Below the pieces are notes generated by a model. It saw only the letters and a list, made by a program, of their open reading frames with translations. It did no database searches and was not told the origin of the DNA. Of a DNA stretch of 64,000 bases, positions 32,836-45,429 are shown piece after piece (position 1 is the stretch's first letter; each line of letters opens with the position of its first letter). The DNA lies in assembly GCA_028023455.1 (NCBI GenBank), contig JAQFVV010006208.1:9534963-9598962 (forward strand). The letters run 5' to 3'. Both the position numbers and the translations under genes were made by a program. This stretch comes from Epiperipatus broadwayi (Eukaryota > Onychophora > Udeonychophora > Euonychophora > Peripatidae).

Positions 32836-33635
32836 AACATCATCATTTCAACCATTATCCACTGCAGGATAAAAATCTCTCCAAGATTAATCCAATTTTT
32901 CCAATGTCCAGTCTCTTTTATCTACACCTTACCAGCAAATTTCCTTACTTCATCCATCCATTTAGGTCTATTACAATATCTTGGAATACAGCTTAAGATT
33001 TCAATTATCCATCTTTTGTCATCTATTTCTACCAATATTTTCAATCTGGCTCCTCTTCATTCTCTCAATTTTCTTAATGTTATCAATAAGGTCTGTTCTC
33101 TCATCTATGTATTTCATTTCCAATCCTTTTTATTTCTAATAAAAATATCTCACATTTACTGAGAGGTATGAAGTTTTTGTATTTCCCTTCTGTTAAGTGT
33201 TTAAATCTCAGATCAATAAGGTAGAACTGGTAAACACATTTAGTAAAACTTTTCAAACACATAGGCATATTTTCTTTAATATTCATGTTATTTCTGCCAA
33301 AAGTACTCCAACAAAATTTAATTCTATGACATGGGTAGTTATTAACTTCTTCTAATTCACCATTATCAATCTTTATTTTCTTCTTTTGAGTAATTCCATT
33401 AAACATTTCTTTAGTCTTTTTAGCATTAACTTTTGTTCTACTTACTTTTATCTGATAACTCTTGCAACATTTTCTGAAGCTCTGAAGCATTATTTTCTAA
33501 GCAACAACATCATCTGAAAAATCAAGAGGACTTAAATAAATCTCCATTTACTTTTACTCCCTTAGTTTCCTATTTAACCCATAAAATACTTTTTGTAAAA
33601 CTGCTATATAAAGCTTTGGAGGTGAAATTGCACTG

Positions 33636-33905
33636 ACCTCATTGAAAAAATTAAAAGATTGAAGTGAAGTTGGGCTGAACATATTGATAGAAGAGATGAT
33701 AATAGATAGACAATTGAAATTTTAAACTGGATTCCAAAAGATTGTAAAAAACCCAGAAAGAGACCATAGGTGAGATGGATGGGCGAAACAAAAAACGTGT
33801 GCTGGAATGATGTCGAGAAGAGAAGCTAAAGATCGGAGAAGATGGTTTGAACTTGGAGAGACCTTCATCCTGCAATGGATTGCGAATGGTTGATGATGAT
33901 GATGA
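33636..33905 (+). mobile_element. RTE 3' end inserted backwards in RTE copy R2
   Basis: A plus-strand 270-bp RTE 3' end: the T-D-L-I-E-K-I-K-R-L-K block, then W-I-P-K-D-C and R-W-M-G-E segments, then a GATGATGATGA tail. It sits between two parts of the oppositely oriented R2 element, in its reverse-transcriptase region. Severely 5'-truncated insertion. TSD not resolved because of deletions at both edges. Confidence 0.75.
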
Positions 33906-34804
33906 CATTCTTTTTAATTTAAATTTTCTTAGTATGTAATCCAAACACTGCTATTATATTTTGATAAATATTCTGTAGAATATGACAATATTCTGGATCT
34001 ATCTCTTGATGATCCACTGTAGAAATACTTACTCCAAATTGGGTCAAACCACTATAAAGAGGTGTATTTAAATCAAATACATAATATTCTAACTTAATAG
34101 CACTGAGGTAACTTTTGGCAATTTCTCGCCAGAATCATAGTGCAAAATTAATTAACTAACAATACCAGGTACAGACTAATTATATAGTTTATAAATTATG
34201 CAAATTATTGCAATGACAAATGTAAATTTAAAAGTCAGATGTTCTATTTTTTTAACAAAGACATGCAAAACTCTTTCCTGTTGATTGAATTCAGGTTTCT
34301 TGTAATAACTCATGCCTTCTTGAACTTCCTCTTTTGATCATCTCTCTCTGTGTGGCTGGTCTTAATAATAGAAGGGGATAACATGTACCCTGTAGCAAGC
34401 TCATGTTTCAGAAAAATTGAGGTATATTGCTGGTCTTGTCTTACCTTCTTATAAAGATAGGTATGATGATGATTCTGGTAGTTCTATTAGCATCAGACTC
34501 CCAATAGAAATATCTATAGGATCAAATGTCCTTTCATACTCTACAAATTTAAAGCATAATGGTAATTCATATTCATTGATTCTTTCTATAACTTCTTTCA
34601 ATACTTGGATGTCATCCAGTTGGTTCTTTTTACTGGCTAAAATCTAATGTTCATGGGTAAAATCTAAAGTTCACAGTAAATTTCAGGTTGTTCTTTTGAT
34701 TGGGTCAAATCTACAGTTCCCCATAGATGCATTGTAATTATCTTGGTAAAATTTTGTATAGAACTAATACAACACTAACAGATCTGTAATATCTAATATT
34801 GGCA

Positions 34805-34885
34805 CAGGGTGACACTACTGTATGGAGAGTTTTGCTTTGTTTATAAACAATTATGTGCTAGTATAAGATAGTGATCATGTGATGC
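34805..34885 (+). repeat. Family B terminal fragment
   Basis: GTGACACTACTGTATGGAGAG and a degenerate GTGATCATGTGATG tail; no ribozyme part. Confidence 0.6.
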
Positions 34886-35654
34886 TTAATGGTTTTTCTA
34901 ATATCTTTATCATCTTTTTGTACATTAATATTACTATCGCATTTTCCCAATCATCTATGATTTAAATATTTGGTATATAACTTTGCCAACCACTTTTCTA
35001 TTTCTTCACCTGATTCTTTTAAGATATCAATTATAATTCCATCACTATCTGGAACTTTCCCCTTCTTCGTAGCTTTAATTGCTAGTCTCACTTCTTCATT
35101 TAGAGTGCTGGGCAATTCAAAAAAAGTAGTAATTGTAGTGAATACTTTATTTTCTTGTTCTTCATTGCTATATCATTTTTATAGAACTTTTTCATATATT
35201 TCATGATGTCACTTCTCTTTTTAGTAATAGTTTCATCTTTTCTTCTTAATGCAGAAATATATTTGCTATCACATTACATGTTTTTTTATGTTTGAGACTT
35301 ATTCTCCTCTATAGCTTTCCTTACTAATACAATAATTATATTTACTTAAATCATTAATATTTTTTGTACCATTTTACAAAACTCTACCTATTCAATTATT
35401 CTTAATAGATCATTATTAAAAATGTTCATATTCTTTCATTCATACATTATTTGTCTCATTAAAACATATACTGATAAATTGTTATTTTTGTACCAGTTGT
35501 CTTCGTTCCCATTCTTAATAGTTCATCAGTTATCTTCCTATTGATTTCATTCAAATCTAAAACATCTTCAGAAACTATTCATCTTTTAAAACAATTCAAA
35601 AGTTCTAATTTAAATTCATTGGAATGCTTCTAAAGGTTAATTATATCAACTGTG

Positions 35655-35920
35655 AATATTAAAACAGGCAAAACTCTCTATACAGCAGTGCCACTCAGTG
35701 CAAGCCAGAGTAATCAATGGATGCCGGAAGGTTTGGGCATAAAATTCCTATCTAGTATCTATTCATCCAATATCCCCAGACTAGTTTCTGATATATGGAC
35801 TTCGGCACTAGATAGGAATTTTATGCACAAGCCTTCTGGCATTCATTGATTATTTTGGCTTGCACTGAGTGGCGCTACTGTATGAAAAGTTTTGCCTGTT
35901 TTAATAACAGTTATGAGCAA
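35655..35920. mobile_element. Family B inverted twin inside RTE relic
   Basis: The left arm (plus) starts at ACAGGCAAAACTCTC and runs to the GAAA box and stem II. The right arm (minus) begins at GGCACTAGATAGG and ends at the mirrored TTTTGCCTGTTTTAATAACAG. The two arms meet within the ribozyme region, so no complete hammerhead is left. Confidence 0.75.
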
Positions 35921-36499
35921 GCCATAAGAAATCGTGCTGTATCTTCATTAGGATTCTCCCATATCAATTTCCATTCAATTCACAATATATAAATCTTTTT
36001 TTGCAAACTCGACAAATATGTGTCCATTCTCATTTTTATAATCATAAGCAAATTTACCCCCAGTGCTTTTATCTTTCAATCGTTTACCAATTCTAATGTT
36101 AAAATCTTCCATATCTATTTTAAAATGACATTTAGTCTGATTAAAAGTGTTTTGTACATCCATATAAAAATTCTTTACTTCTTCATCACAATGGAAATTA
36201 GTTTGAGCCTAAACTTGAATTATCCACATTTTATATCTTCTGTTAAATTGAATAACTAACCTTGCCACTCTATCTGATAGACCCTCAATCCCTAAAAATC
36301 CCTACAATGTAGTTTTTCCACTTGTTTATTTACAATAAATCCCATTCCAATTGTGCTTCCAATATGTAGATCCTACTCAATTTTTAAATCAATTGTCTGT
36401 TCATATTTTCTTCTAACTTATCGGAGTCGAACAATGTCCCATTTAATATTAGACAGTTTTTCCAATTTGTGCAATCTTCTTTCACATGAAAGTGATTAA

Positions 36500-37360
36500 T
36501 AATTGTGTTTGTCTAAACAAAAGATCATTATCGAACAGCAACCTAGATCTACAATCAAGGGATTCTTATCATCCTCCACCTTCTGCCACCACCCCTACCT
36601 TGGCTGGCAATTTTACAACCTTTCTGGGAATAAGAACTATAATTTTGTTTTATTTATTGTACAATAAATAAAACAATATTTCTGATAAGAATTACAGACA
36701 ACTTAGAAGAAAGACCATGATGTTTTTGATCTTAAACTCAGAAGTAAAAAGCCAATCAATTTACTACATTTGCTTATGCATTCTTAAGCAGGCCATTCAT
36801 GTTTATAAATAATCATATAGCAATAACAGCCACAAAGACAATAATGTAAAAAGTGGATGTTAGGAATTTATGCTGCTCAATTCATTTAAGGTCTTAAAGA
36901 GGAATCAAAATAACCAATTCCTTTCCGAAACTGTAGCTAGTACATGCACATTTAAATGTAAGATAACGTCAACGTTCATTTGTAAACTAACAACAGCATT
37001 ATATTAACACACTGATGGAGCTCACACATAGAATGTTGAATATTTTTATTTGATGCCAAGTGCAATTTTTAAAAAAAATTAGAGCCACATTGCCAGAACA
37101 GTTAGATAATATCTAATGGAAAATATCATGATAGATAACAGCAAATGAGACCTCTTTATAGTATTCTTCAGACATTCACATAACTTTCAGCCAATAATGT
37201 TATCTCTCATCCTATAGAAATCTTATCTAATTTTAAGTGTATTTATTATCAAATTTTAAAAGTATGTCCTTTATTCATTTGTATAGATTTTATTATAAAA
37301 TTATATCATTACTTTGTATATTTTGGAAAATTTAAGTTTATTGGTTAACATTTCCAGTAC
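36500..37360. other. AT-rich sequence, no gene seen
   Basis: Unique-looking, no coding signal. Confidence 0.4.
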
Positions 37361-37364
37361 TAAT

Positions 37365-38660
37365 GCAATGTGATGTGATGCACTGTGGGTTCTTTTTTTC
37401 TCTCAGACTCTATGCCCAGAGAAACCTGTTAGCCATCTTAACTTGCCTTTCCATTCCCCACCTTAAGTTTTTCTCATATTCTTCTCTATTCTGCTCCATC
37501 ATTTCCACAACATAATCTTTGTCAACTCAATGGCCTTTATATCTAAATCTCCCTTATCTTTTCCCAAACCCAGCATAAAAACCAAGAACTCACTTTCTGT
37601 ATAATCACTTTGTTTATATTTATTCTCCCACAACTTCATTATTTGTAGCCTTTCTACTTGAAAGTATTTACATTCAATTAACAGACACCTAATATTTTCT
37701 ATGCTTTTCTTACACAACATACAGAATAAATCATGCATATTTTTGATTTATGTGTATATTCCCTTGTTGCTAAAAATTCTGTTTGAGCCTTAAACAGTAA
37801 ACTACTTTCTTTGCAATTATCATAAATTAACTCACACCCAATATTCTGTTTACTTCTATATACATTTAAACTCTTTTTACTCTCCATATCAGTCCTTCAT
37901 CTCTCCAACCCCCTGTTTTTTATTAATACATCTATTCTTCTATCCCATTTTTTGCCACTGTAACACTCAACAATTCTCCTAACACAATCATCCCATCTTT
38001 TGTACAAGTATGCTGACATAAATTCTTTACCCAAACCTCTTGCATGTCATACTATCCTTCACACCCATCTTGTTGCCTAAACTTTACTTATAACCTGATT
38101 AAAAATTATTTTGACTATTCTCTTATTATCCATAAATTGCAATTTACCAAACATTTTCATTTTGCATTTTGCATCTCTCATATAAAAATGGGACCATCCC
38201 ATTTCTTCTTGAATTGTCTCCTTTGCCATCCACACATCTTCATGTAATGCAGGTCTTCTGACTTCTCTTTGTATTTTTTCTAAGTAATCTAACACTCCTT
38301 TGCTAACACATAACACATTGTTCTCATATGTTAACCTTGCTACTGCCAATTCCTTTTATACAATTCTAGCTACATCATATTTATTATATGAAAACACTGT
38401 TGATTTCTTTATCAGTCTCTTTCTTTTCTTTGCTTCATTTATCAATTTTTTCTCCCATTCATCCAAGCAATTTTTCTGATTGCTTAAGACCATTCCCAAG
38501 TAGTTATACCTATTCACCACATTTAACATTATATCCCCAATAAAAATTATTTCTCTTCTCTTTTCCCAGTATTTATCATGATTACTTTGGATTTTTCTTC
38601 ACTAAATTTAATTCCTTTTTTAGATAGTTCTAATAGTTTTCCATCTGTGCAATTTTATAT
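37365..38660 (-). pseudogene. LINE 3' fragment (RT end and CCHC), copy 2
   Basis: Decayed minus-strand copy of the element at 13812-14830, but longer at its 5' side. From about 38640 down: SEEKSKVIMIN, NRYNYLGMV (the YLG reverse-transcriptase motif), a KKRKRLIKKS stretch, then LCVSKGVLDYLEKIQREVR (38349-38077), and a degraded zinc-knuckle segment (CMLC-x7-C-x4-C near 37738, with His replaced). Several frameshifts and stops. It shares the CATCACAT-type 3' tail (37370-37385). Confidence 0.75.
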
Positions 38661-38805
38661 ATATACAAGTTTAGATGACTTTTAATTTTCAATTTTTAAT
38701 TCTTAAAAAGAAATTTTTATTTGAGAACTTTTTTTATTTTATTTTTGATTTCTAATTTTATTTATTAGAATAATGTAACAGCATGTGTGCCCATTACTAT
38801 ATATA
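38651..38805 (+). repeat. Family G repeat, copy 1
   Basis: Matches 41868-42020 over about 150 bp (TCTGTGCRATTTATATATA start, a CAATTTTTAATTCTTAAA block, an AATGTAACNNCATNTGTGC end). Copy 2 lies just upstream of the gag relic, so it may be LTR or leader sequence of that element. Confidence 0.55.
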
Positions 38806-38820
38806 TATATATATATATAT
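38795..38820 (+). repeat. (TA)n microsatellite
   Basis: Pure TA run. Confidence 0.95.
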
Positions 38821-39009
38821 TATTTGTGGGATACAAATGCAATCCACATTCCTTATTTTTCAAATACCATACTCTATATTTATCTTTATGCTTTCTCTAT
38901 TACCCTTCAAACCCCTTTATACAGAAAGAGAAAAAATTTTCTTATGGTGATCGATAAACATGTGTTTTTTAACCTTACGCATCAAAAACATCTTTCTCAA
39001 ATAACTCAC

Positions 39010-40195
39010 TCTCTTTCTTAAATTAAAAAAATATTTCATAGCAAATGTACTACAAAAACCAAGTATTCATATGTACAATTTGTAGTAACACACACACACA
39101 CACACACACACAAATTATTTTTTTCCTTTTATATTTAAGATGGCGTAACAAAACATTTATGTAGTATATATTTGGCAGCTCCAACTGGCATATAACACAT
39201 ATGTGAGAAATACCTGTTATTATACTTCCATGGTTCTATAAATCAACATTATTATTAAATGTATTATTTGAATAAAAGAATCTATATAAATATAAAAATA
39301 ATAGTCTAAAGAAAGACATGGAAATTAAGAGGCCTAAAAATATATAATGCATTAATTTAATTCTAGAAAGCATATACAAGATCATTAATTACATGATACT
39401 GATATTTTTATAGGTTTTATAATTATCTATATTCACAAGAAATATTAATGTTCCAGATGTCTTTAGAAAATATATTGATTAAAAAATAACTTCAGGCTTT
39501 TTAAAGAAGTTAAATGAATTATTTCATTTCAAAATATTATAATTGCATTATGGAATCAAGGGGTGCACAGCTGTGATTCTGATTCATGTAAGAAATAGTA
39601 AAAAGTAAAGATTAATAAATTATGTAGTAGCTCAGATTAACTTAATGCAAGTCTATTTTTATTGCATTAATAGGGATATCAAATCTAAAGCCATGACCCC
39701 CTCCCCACATTGATTTTTTTTGTCTTGACTGATAAGAATATTGTTTTGAACTATAAAGTAATATCAACAAGTTTTCTGAATTTAACAAACACATTTATTT
39801 TATTTATAATTACCTGAGATTAAACAAGGTACACAAACACTTACTCCCACAAAAGGACACTATAGAATAAAAACTCATGATGATAAAATAATTCACATGG
39901 AACTAATTTGGATCCACACAGCATTTTTGCAACATAAACAAAAATGGAGAATATTAGTGAAGCATAATATATTCATGGATAGTGATATCATGTTTTTTGT
40001 TTCAACAGAAGTACCCCTTAGAAATCATTATTAATTTGATTACTTCTATATATAAAAGATTATTTATTAGGAGTCTTGAAGCATTCACATAACATCATAT
40101 TTTTTGTATTTTTATATTGGACTATTTCCATCATCTAATATGTGTATTGAATGTCTTTAAAAAATTGTATAAATATTCCAAATACATTCAAATGT
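39010..40195. other. AT-rich sequence with (CA)n at 39088-39111
   Basis: Only the CA microsatellite is recognisable. Confidence 0.5.
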
Positions 40196-40199
40196 TAGT

Positions 40200-40376
40200 T
40201 TTAGCACATCAAACAAGTTAGTATATGCACAAGGTATTGGGTATTATTCTCCTCTTCTTCAGGTGTTGCTGGCCTGACCAGTGACAGCACTAGCATAGAA
40301 TTTGAACCTGGACTCTTAGATTCTTGAGTATTGAATTTTTTAAGGTAACACTCTAACCAACTGAGCAGTCCTGCCA
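40200..40376 (-). mobile_element. tRNA-derived SINE
   Basis: The minus strand starts GGCAGGACTGCTCAGTTGG, with an A box (TGCTCAGTTGGTTAGAGTG) and a B box (GGTTCAAATTC) 50-60 nt later. A non-tRNA body then runs with CTGTCACTGGTCAGG and an AGAAGAGGAG stretch. The tRNA part has extra bases in the variable region. Single copy in this window. The 60-aa frame across it is chance. Confidence 0.7.
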
Positions 40377-40399
40377 AAGACAACCATCTGTAGTAATTT

Positions 40400-41860
40400 T
40401 ATATACTTATCTATGATGTTCCTCTTGGATTCTTGAGTATTGTATTCACCACAAGATACTTGCATTGTCACCAATAACTTAAAAGACATCCGAATAAATA
40501 CATTTTAGATACTCACTGTGAGGTATCATTATTTATCGAATGTCTATATATTTTGATCAAATATGAAATCCAAAACATAATTAACCGATAATGAATCCAT
40601 GCAAACATCTATAAACAACTTAAATTTAATGCGTTTTTATTTAGTGTCGAGTATGAATAGACTATATAGATTTGCATTTGAAAATAAACATTCTATCCCT
40701 ATTTAACCTTAGGCTAAAATTCATAGTCAAACTGGCATCAATTCATCTGATATATCGATGTATTCAATGTAATAAAATACGGCAGCACAAAAAGTTAAGA
40801 GAAGAAATTGCCTCTCGTCAGATAGGAATATTACATCTATCTGCGAAGAAGAGCAATAAAACAAAAAACTCCATAGAAAGGAACTGTGGTATCCGACTTA
40901 TAATTCCTTCCATAGGCAAATGGAAGTGTGCGGCGTATGAAGCGATTCTGCCCATAGCGAATCAATATTACATCTACTAATCACACCAATATATCCAATC
41001 CATTGACCCAATTCAACTATGACACAAATAACCTAAGATTACCCTCCCCTAATATAACTTTACAAATCTATACAGCCATTCACGCCCGACTTAAGTTTAA
41101 CATTTATATAATTTAATTTATCGCACAGCAAAAATCATAATAAAACTTAAAGAACAAAAAAAATATAAATGGAAATGATTTTACATAAATAAAAAAAAAA
41201 TACATCAAATAACATTATTAATAAAGAATTTAGTTTGGTCAGATAGGATTCTATTTGTATTATTTACTAAAAGGTTTAGAATTTAGAGTTCTATGTTTTC
41301 AAATGAAAATAAAGTTCTTACGATTTTAAAAGGTCCATAATTTGTAGTCGTTTGTAATTCTGAACGTGAATTCCCATGCCATACTGAAGATATTTGTTTT
41401 GTTAGCCGTTGTTTTTATCCATCTGAAGGTTTTTGCTTTAACTGGTCCTCAATGAAGAAAACGATGTTTCACTCCCTTTTCTTTAACAGCTGAAGGAATT
41501 GAAAGTATGTGTTTCAATCCCTTCACCTCCAACTCAGTACTAATACATATAGTCACATTGTAATAATAATTTTCAAACTTGTCCTTTTATATTAATTTGA
41601 AGGATTGAATTTACATTGCGTCATCGATGAGATGGTCTTTTCGCTGAGGTCCGATTCCATTGTTTTTCTCTCCTATCTGACCGATGTTTTTACATTTAAA
41701 TGCCCAAGGCTAGTTTACATTTCTAATTAAAACAATCATTTCCATTTCTGATTAATTAATGTGTTTACAAACTTAAAGATATATTTTTATCTTTAAATCT
41801 CTACTGAAAATTTAGTTTTAAAACACTTTTTCTTTAATAATGTTTTCGTTTAATAATTTA
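40400..41860. other. Unique AT-rich sequence, no firm gene
   Basis: A 102-aa plus frame at 40672-40980 has mixed composition but no recognised motif. 41300-41690 is less AT-rich and matches no repeat here. Confidence 0.4.
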
Positions 41861-41867
41861 TTTATTT

Positions 41868-42020
41868 TTTATCTGTGCGATTTATATATACGAGTTTAAG
41901 ATGATATTTAATTTCAATTTTTAATTCTTAAAGAAAATTTTTAAATGCGAACTTTTTATTTTAATTTCATGTTTAATAATAAAAACACAATGTAACGTCA
42001 TCTGTGCTCATTACAATATA
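41868..42020 (+). repeat. Family G repeat, copy 2
   Basis: Direct partner of 38651-38805, located 160 bp upstream of the start of the gag relic. Confidence 0.55.
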
Positions 42021-42179
42021 AAGTGAAGTAGGGTTGCATGAAAGAGGAGGTAGTGTTAAGGTTATTTTATGAGATTTTTAAAAGTTCATATATTTCTTGC
42101 ATAAAAAAATAATTTAACACGGTTTTTTTGATGAGTAAAAGTCTATATCAGAAATATCTATGCTAACAATAAGAAAAGT

Positions 42180-44785
42180 AAAAAAGATGGAAGAAGAATG
42201 TGATCAGAAGGAAATGATCAGCAACCAATGGAAGGAATCCAGACAATAGAGCATGCCTCCATGTTATCTCAATTATTATAAATGTTTAAAGAGGATAATA
42301 AAAAGACAGACAAAGAAAGAGAAGAAGATAATAAACAAAAAGAAGAATAAAATGAGAGACCAACAAAAAGAAGAAGATAATGAATAGATAGACCAACAAA
42401 GAGAAGATAATAAAAAGAGAGACCACTATAGAGAAGATAATTAACAAAGAGGAGAAATAAAAACAATCAGCAAAAAAAAGTAGAAAGTAAAAAATAACAG
42501 AAGAAATGTTGAAAGAAATAAAAGTCGATATGTTATAGAAAATGTATCAAACCAGTAAAAAATAGCTAATAAATTAGCATACCAAATCAAACTAGTGTAG
42601 AGTTCTGAAGGAAGTGAGGCAAAACAAAGAGCAAGATATGAAAATAAAACATATGCAAGAAATAATGGATAATAAAATAAGCCAAGTGCAGGAGGCAATA
42701 GAATCTGTAAATAATTAAAGTCAAAAAAAATATGGAATTTACAAGAGCAAATAGAGGATCTGGCTAATCAATTTAAATTCCTGCAGTTCAATGAATCATA
42801 GAAAGAGTAAAAAAGTTGGAGTATGACCATATACAAGATGGCCAAACAGAAAAAATAGTCATGTCTATGTTAAAAGAAAACTTGAAAAGAAAAAAAAGTA
42901 GAAGAGACAAAGATAGATAGTTAATATATAAATCAAATGCCTGAAATTTTAAACCAGTTCTTTAAAATAAGGACTTTTTCAGGAAATGTTTGTGAGGCAC
43001 CCATTGAATTTGTCAACAATCTGGAAAGATATTTTAGCATTAATGCTATAATTGACAAGGCAAATGTAGAAATAGCTTGTATCCATCTTTAAGATGCATC
43101 GCAAGCATGTTGGGATTCATTATTTCATCCACCGAAGTAATTTTATTGAATTTAAGCAAGCACCCATTAAGTCCTACTGAAAATAGGATTACCATCAAAA
43201 GATTAAACATAAAAGTATCCCAAGAGAAGTGTCCTTATGGTGAGTCCTACATTCCACTTTTTAAAAAAGAAATTGGCAAAATTGAGAGTGCTAACTGCAG
43301 ATTCTCTCTAAGAATTATAAGTAATAATAATATTACGACACAATTTACCAAGCCATATTGAAAAAATGTTAATTAACACAGACAGGCATACAATTGAGCA
43401 GTTGAATGAATTGTTAAATACATTTGACAGCAGAAAATCTGCATATGCTGAAAAGAAAGGGGAATTTAAATCTCCAACTAAATCAGCATACAGAGGAGAC
43501 AATAATGAACATATGAATTCAATCCAATATGGGAAACAAAAAATCAAGCCACCTTCATGGTAACTTCCACCATGGAAGAAGAGAAACAGAAGAAGATACA
43601 TGGGTAGCATCAATAGTCCTGCCAAAACCTGAAGAATTAGAAGATCTGTATTTGGATCAAATCTTCATTCTGGAAATGCTAATCAGGAATACCATCCTCT
43701 GTTTCCTGCCAAAATACAATTAATTAGACAAACCAGAAATATATCACTTCTCAATACAGAGAATTGTTAGTAAATAAGCATTTATTTTTATATAACGCTA
43801 TGCATACAATTGTATACATTCAAAGATCAGCCTTTCAAGCTAATTGTGCATGCGTCTTCTGCGAGTGTTAAATAATAAATGAACACTTCACTCTACAATA
43901 CAAGATATAGTATTTATGCAGGAATAAAAGGAATTCTCTTATTCATACAACTCAAATTCTTTTATATGAGCAAATCTGAAGTACTGTTTAGTAAAGCATG
44001 AGAGTAGAATTCTCACTTAAAATTACTATCTACAATGTTGTAATGAATGATGTCCGTGAAATTGTCTAGAATTTACTAGATGTTACTCTAAGTGAAACTT
44101 AATTATAAGTAAATAAGCATTTATTTTTATATGATGCTATGCATACAATTGTATACATTCAAAGATCCATCTTTCAAGCTAATTGTGCATGTGTCTTCAC
44201 TCCACAATACAAGATATAGTATTTATGCAGGAATAAAAAGAATCCTCTTACTCCTACAACTCAAATTCTTTTATATGAGCAAATCTGAAGTACTGTTGAA
44301 TAAAGCGTGAGAGTAGAATTCTCACTTTAAATTACTATCTATGATGTTGTGAGAATTCTACTCTCACGCTTTACTCAACAGTACTTCAGATTTGCTCATA
44401 TAAAAGAATTTGAGTTGTAGGAATAAGAGAATTCTACTCTCACGCTTTACTCAACAGTACTTCAGATTTGCTCATATAAAAGAATTTGAGTTGTAGGAAT
44501 AAGAGGATTCCTTTATTCCTGCATAAATACTATATCTTGTATTGTAGAGTGAAGTGTTCATTTATTATTTAACACTCGCAGAAGACGCATGCACAATTAG
44601 CTTGAAAGGCTGATCTTTGAATGTATACAGAGAATTGTTATAAAAGATCTGATCATGATCCTCAATCTTCCAAAGAAGGGTTCACTTATGCTTTTGACCC
44701 AGAAAACAAGAAAAAGCAAAATGATGAAACAGAAACTGAGAAAAGAAAAGATACCTTTGCAGAGATTGGAGGTAAATATTAGAAG
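42180..44785 (+). pseudogene. gag-like relic of an LTR retrotransposon, split by an insertion
   Basis: A plus-strand relic with many stops. 42210-42700 encodes a highly charged Glu/Lys/Asp/Arg coiled-coil-like stretch. 42940-43120 reads like a retrotransposon capsid N-terminal block (FVNNLERYFSINA, then A-C-W-D-S-L-F). 43350-43450 continues with a typical capsid tail (LPSHIEKM, TIEQLNELLN). After the 43755-44640 insertion the same frame resumes with a Lys/Glu-rich segment to a stop near 44781. No protease or polymerase was found downstream. Gypsy/Ty3-like origin is most likely but not proven. Confidence 0.6.
43755..44640. mobile_element. Family C inverted/tandem insertion with 15-bp TSD
   Basis: TACAGAGAATTGTTA at 43755-43769 and 44626-44640 flanks 856 bp. 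It holds one full unit (43770-44106), a second partial direct unit (about 44107-44345) and two inverted partial units (about 44346-44625). Shared blocks are AAATAAGCATTTATTTTTATA, CAAGATATAGTATTTATGC and GAGAGTAGAATTCTCAC. I found no hammerhead boxes. The unit resembles a small LTR or Penelope-type terminal repeat, but no enzyme is linked to it. Confidence 0.8.
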
Positions 44786-45236
44786 TGTGATAGCTTTTCT
44801 TTTAGTGCTGATTGAGGGCAGATGACATTCTTGTAGATATAGAGATATGATGTGTTTATAATGCCTCCAAATTTTTGTATCTCTGCACTACAACTGCTTG
44901 AGTGTTAAACTTTTCTCCAAATATGCCCTTAAGAGAAGCAGGGATTTATATCAGTAGAATATTGAGGTGTCTACCAGGTACAAAACTGAGTTGTGGGTGT
45001 TGAGCATCTAAGACTCACAAAGTAAATGAGCAAGGTATCCCACATGGCCAAACATTTCTTTGGTCACTTTTTTAATGTGCCCTTTTGGTAGTAAAATGCA
45101 TTGTGCTTAAACTGAGATAGCTTTTGTGGTGTTCATGCAGCAGTGCAAACTTGTGTTCTGTGTTGAGATTTTCTGTTCATTATGGTTTTGGAAAAAGTCA
45201 TGCATATGTAATGTCAATAGTCACCCCATCTCCACA

Positions 45237-45237
<1 letters not shown>

Positions 45238-45274
<37 letters not shown>
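45238..45274 (+). repeat. (TA)n microsatellite
   Basis: Pure TA run. Two overlapping 61-62-aa frames across it are chance. Confidence 0.95.
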
Positions 45275-45276
<2 letters not shown>

Positions 45277-45331
45277 CAAAGAAATCAAATTATATGTTGC
45301 ATGATCTAATTTAACAAGCTTGTATTACAAA

Positions 45332-45422
45332 TGTTATATATAGAGCTCATAAATAAGCTCTTAACAAGCTTTGCAGAATATCACCAATGTTAAGAGCTTA
45401 TTTATGAGCTCTATATATAACA
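45332..45422. repeat. Near-perfect hairpin palindrome
   Basis: GTTATATATAGAGCTCATAA at left and its exact complement at right; arms of about 32 nt around a spacer of about 27 nt. The loop text AACAAGCTTTGC echoes the palindrome at 63037-63125. Confidence 0.8.
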
Positions 45423-45429
45423 TATATAT

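Larger units (their letters stand above)
32838..36480 (-). pseudogene. RTE-like LINE, long decayed copy R2
   Basis: A minus-strand relic read from 36480 down to 32838. The endonuclease lies at about 36163-35975 (DFNIRIGKRLKDKSTGGKFAY, the DFN motif of APE endonucleases). The reverse transcriptase starts at about 35110 (KGKVPDSDGI, the usual GKAPGPDGI block) and continues at about 34650-34400 (PLCFKFVEYERTFDPIDI, where functional copies have an aspartate in DYEKAFDS). The FADD region is lost. The KTKEMFNGI and GWSTFGRNNMNIK blocks follow at 33420-33270. Many stops and frameshifts. A family B fragment pair (35655-35920), a family B end (34805-34885) and a reversed RTE 3' end (33636-33905) interrupt it. 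Confidence 0.8.

Noticed and set aside
42269-42698. Hydrophobic Phe/Leu/Tyr-rich minus-strand frames resembling membrane proteins
   Set aside because: They are the complement of a Glu/Lys-rich gag-like coiled-coil stretch on the plus strand.
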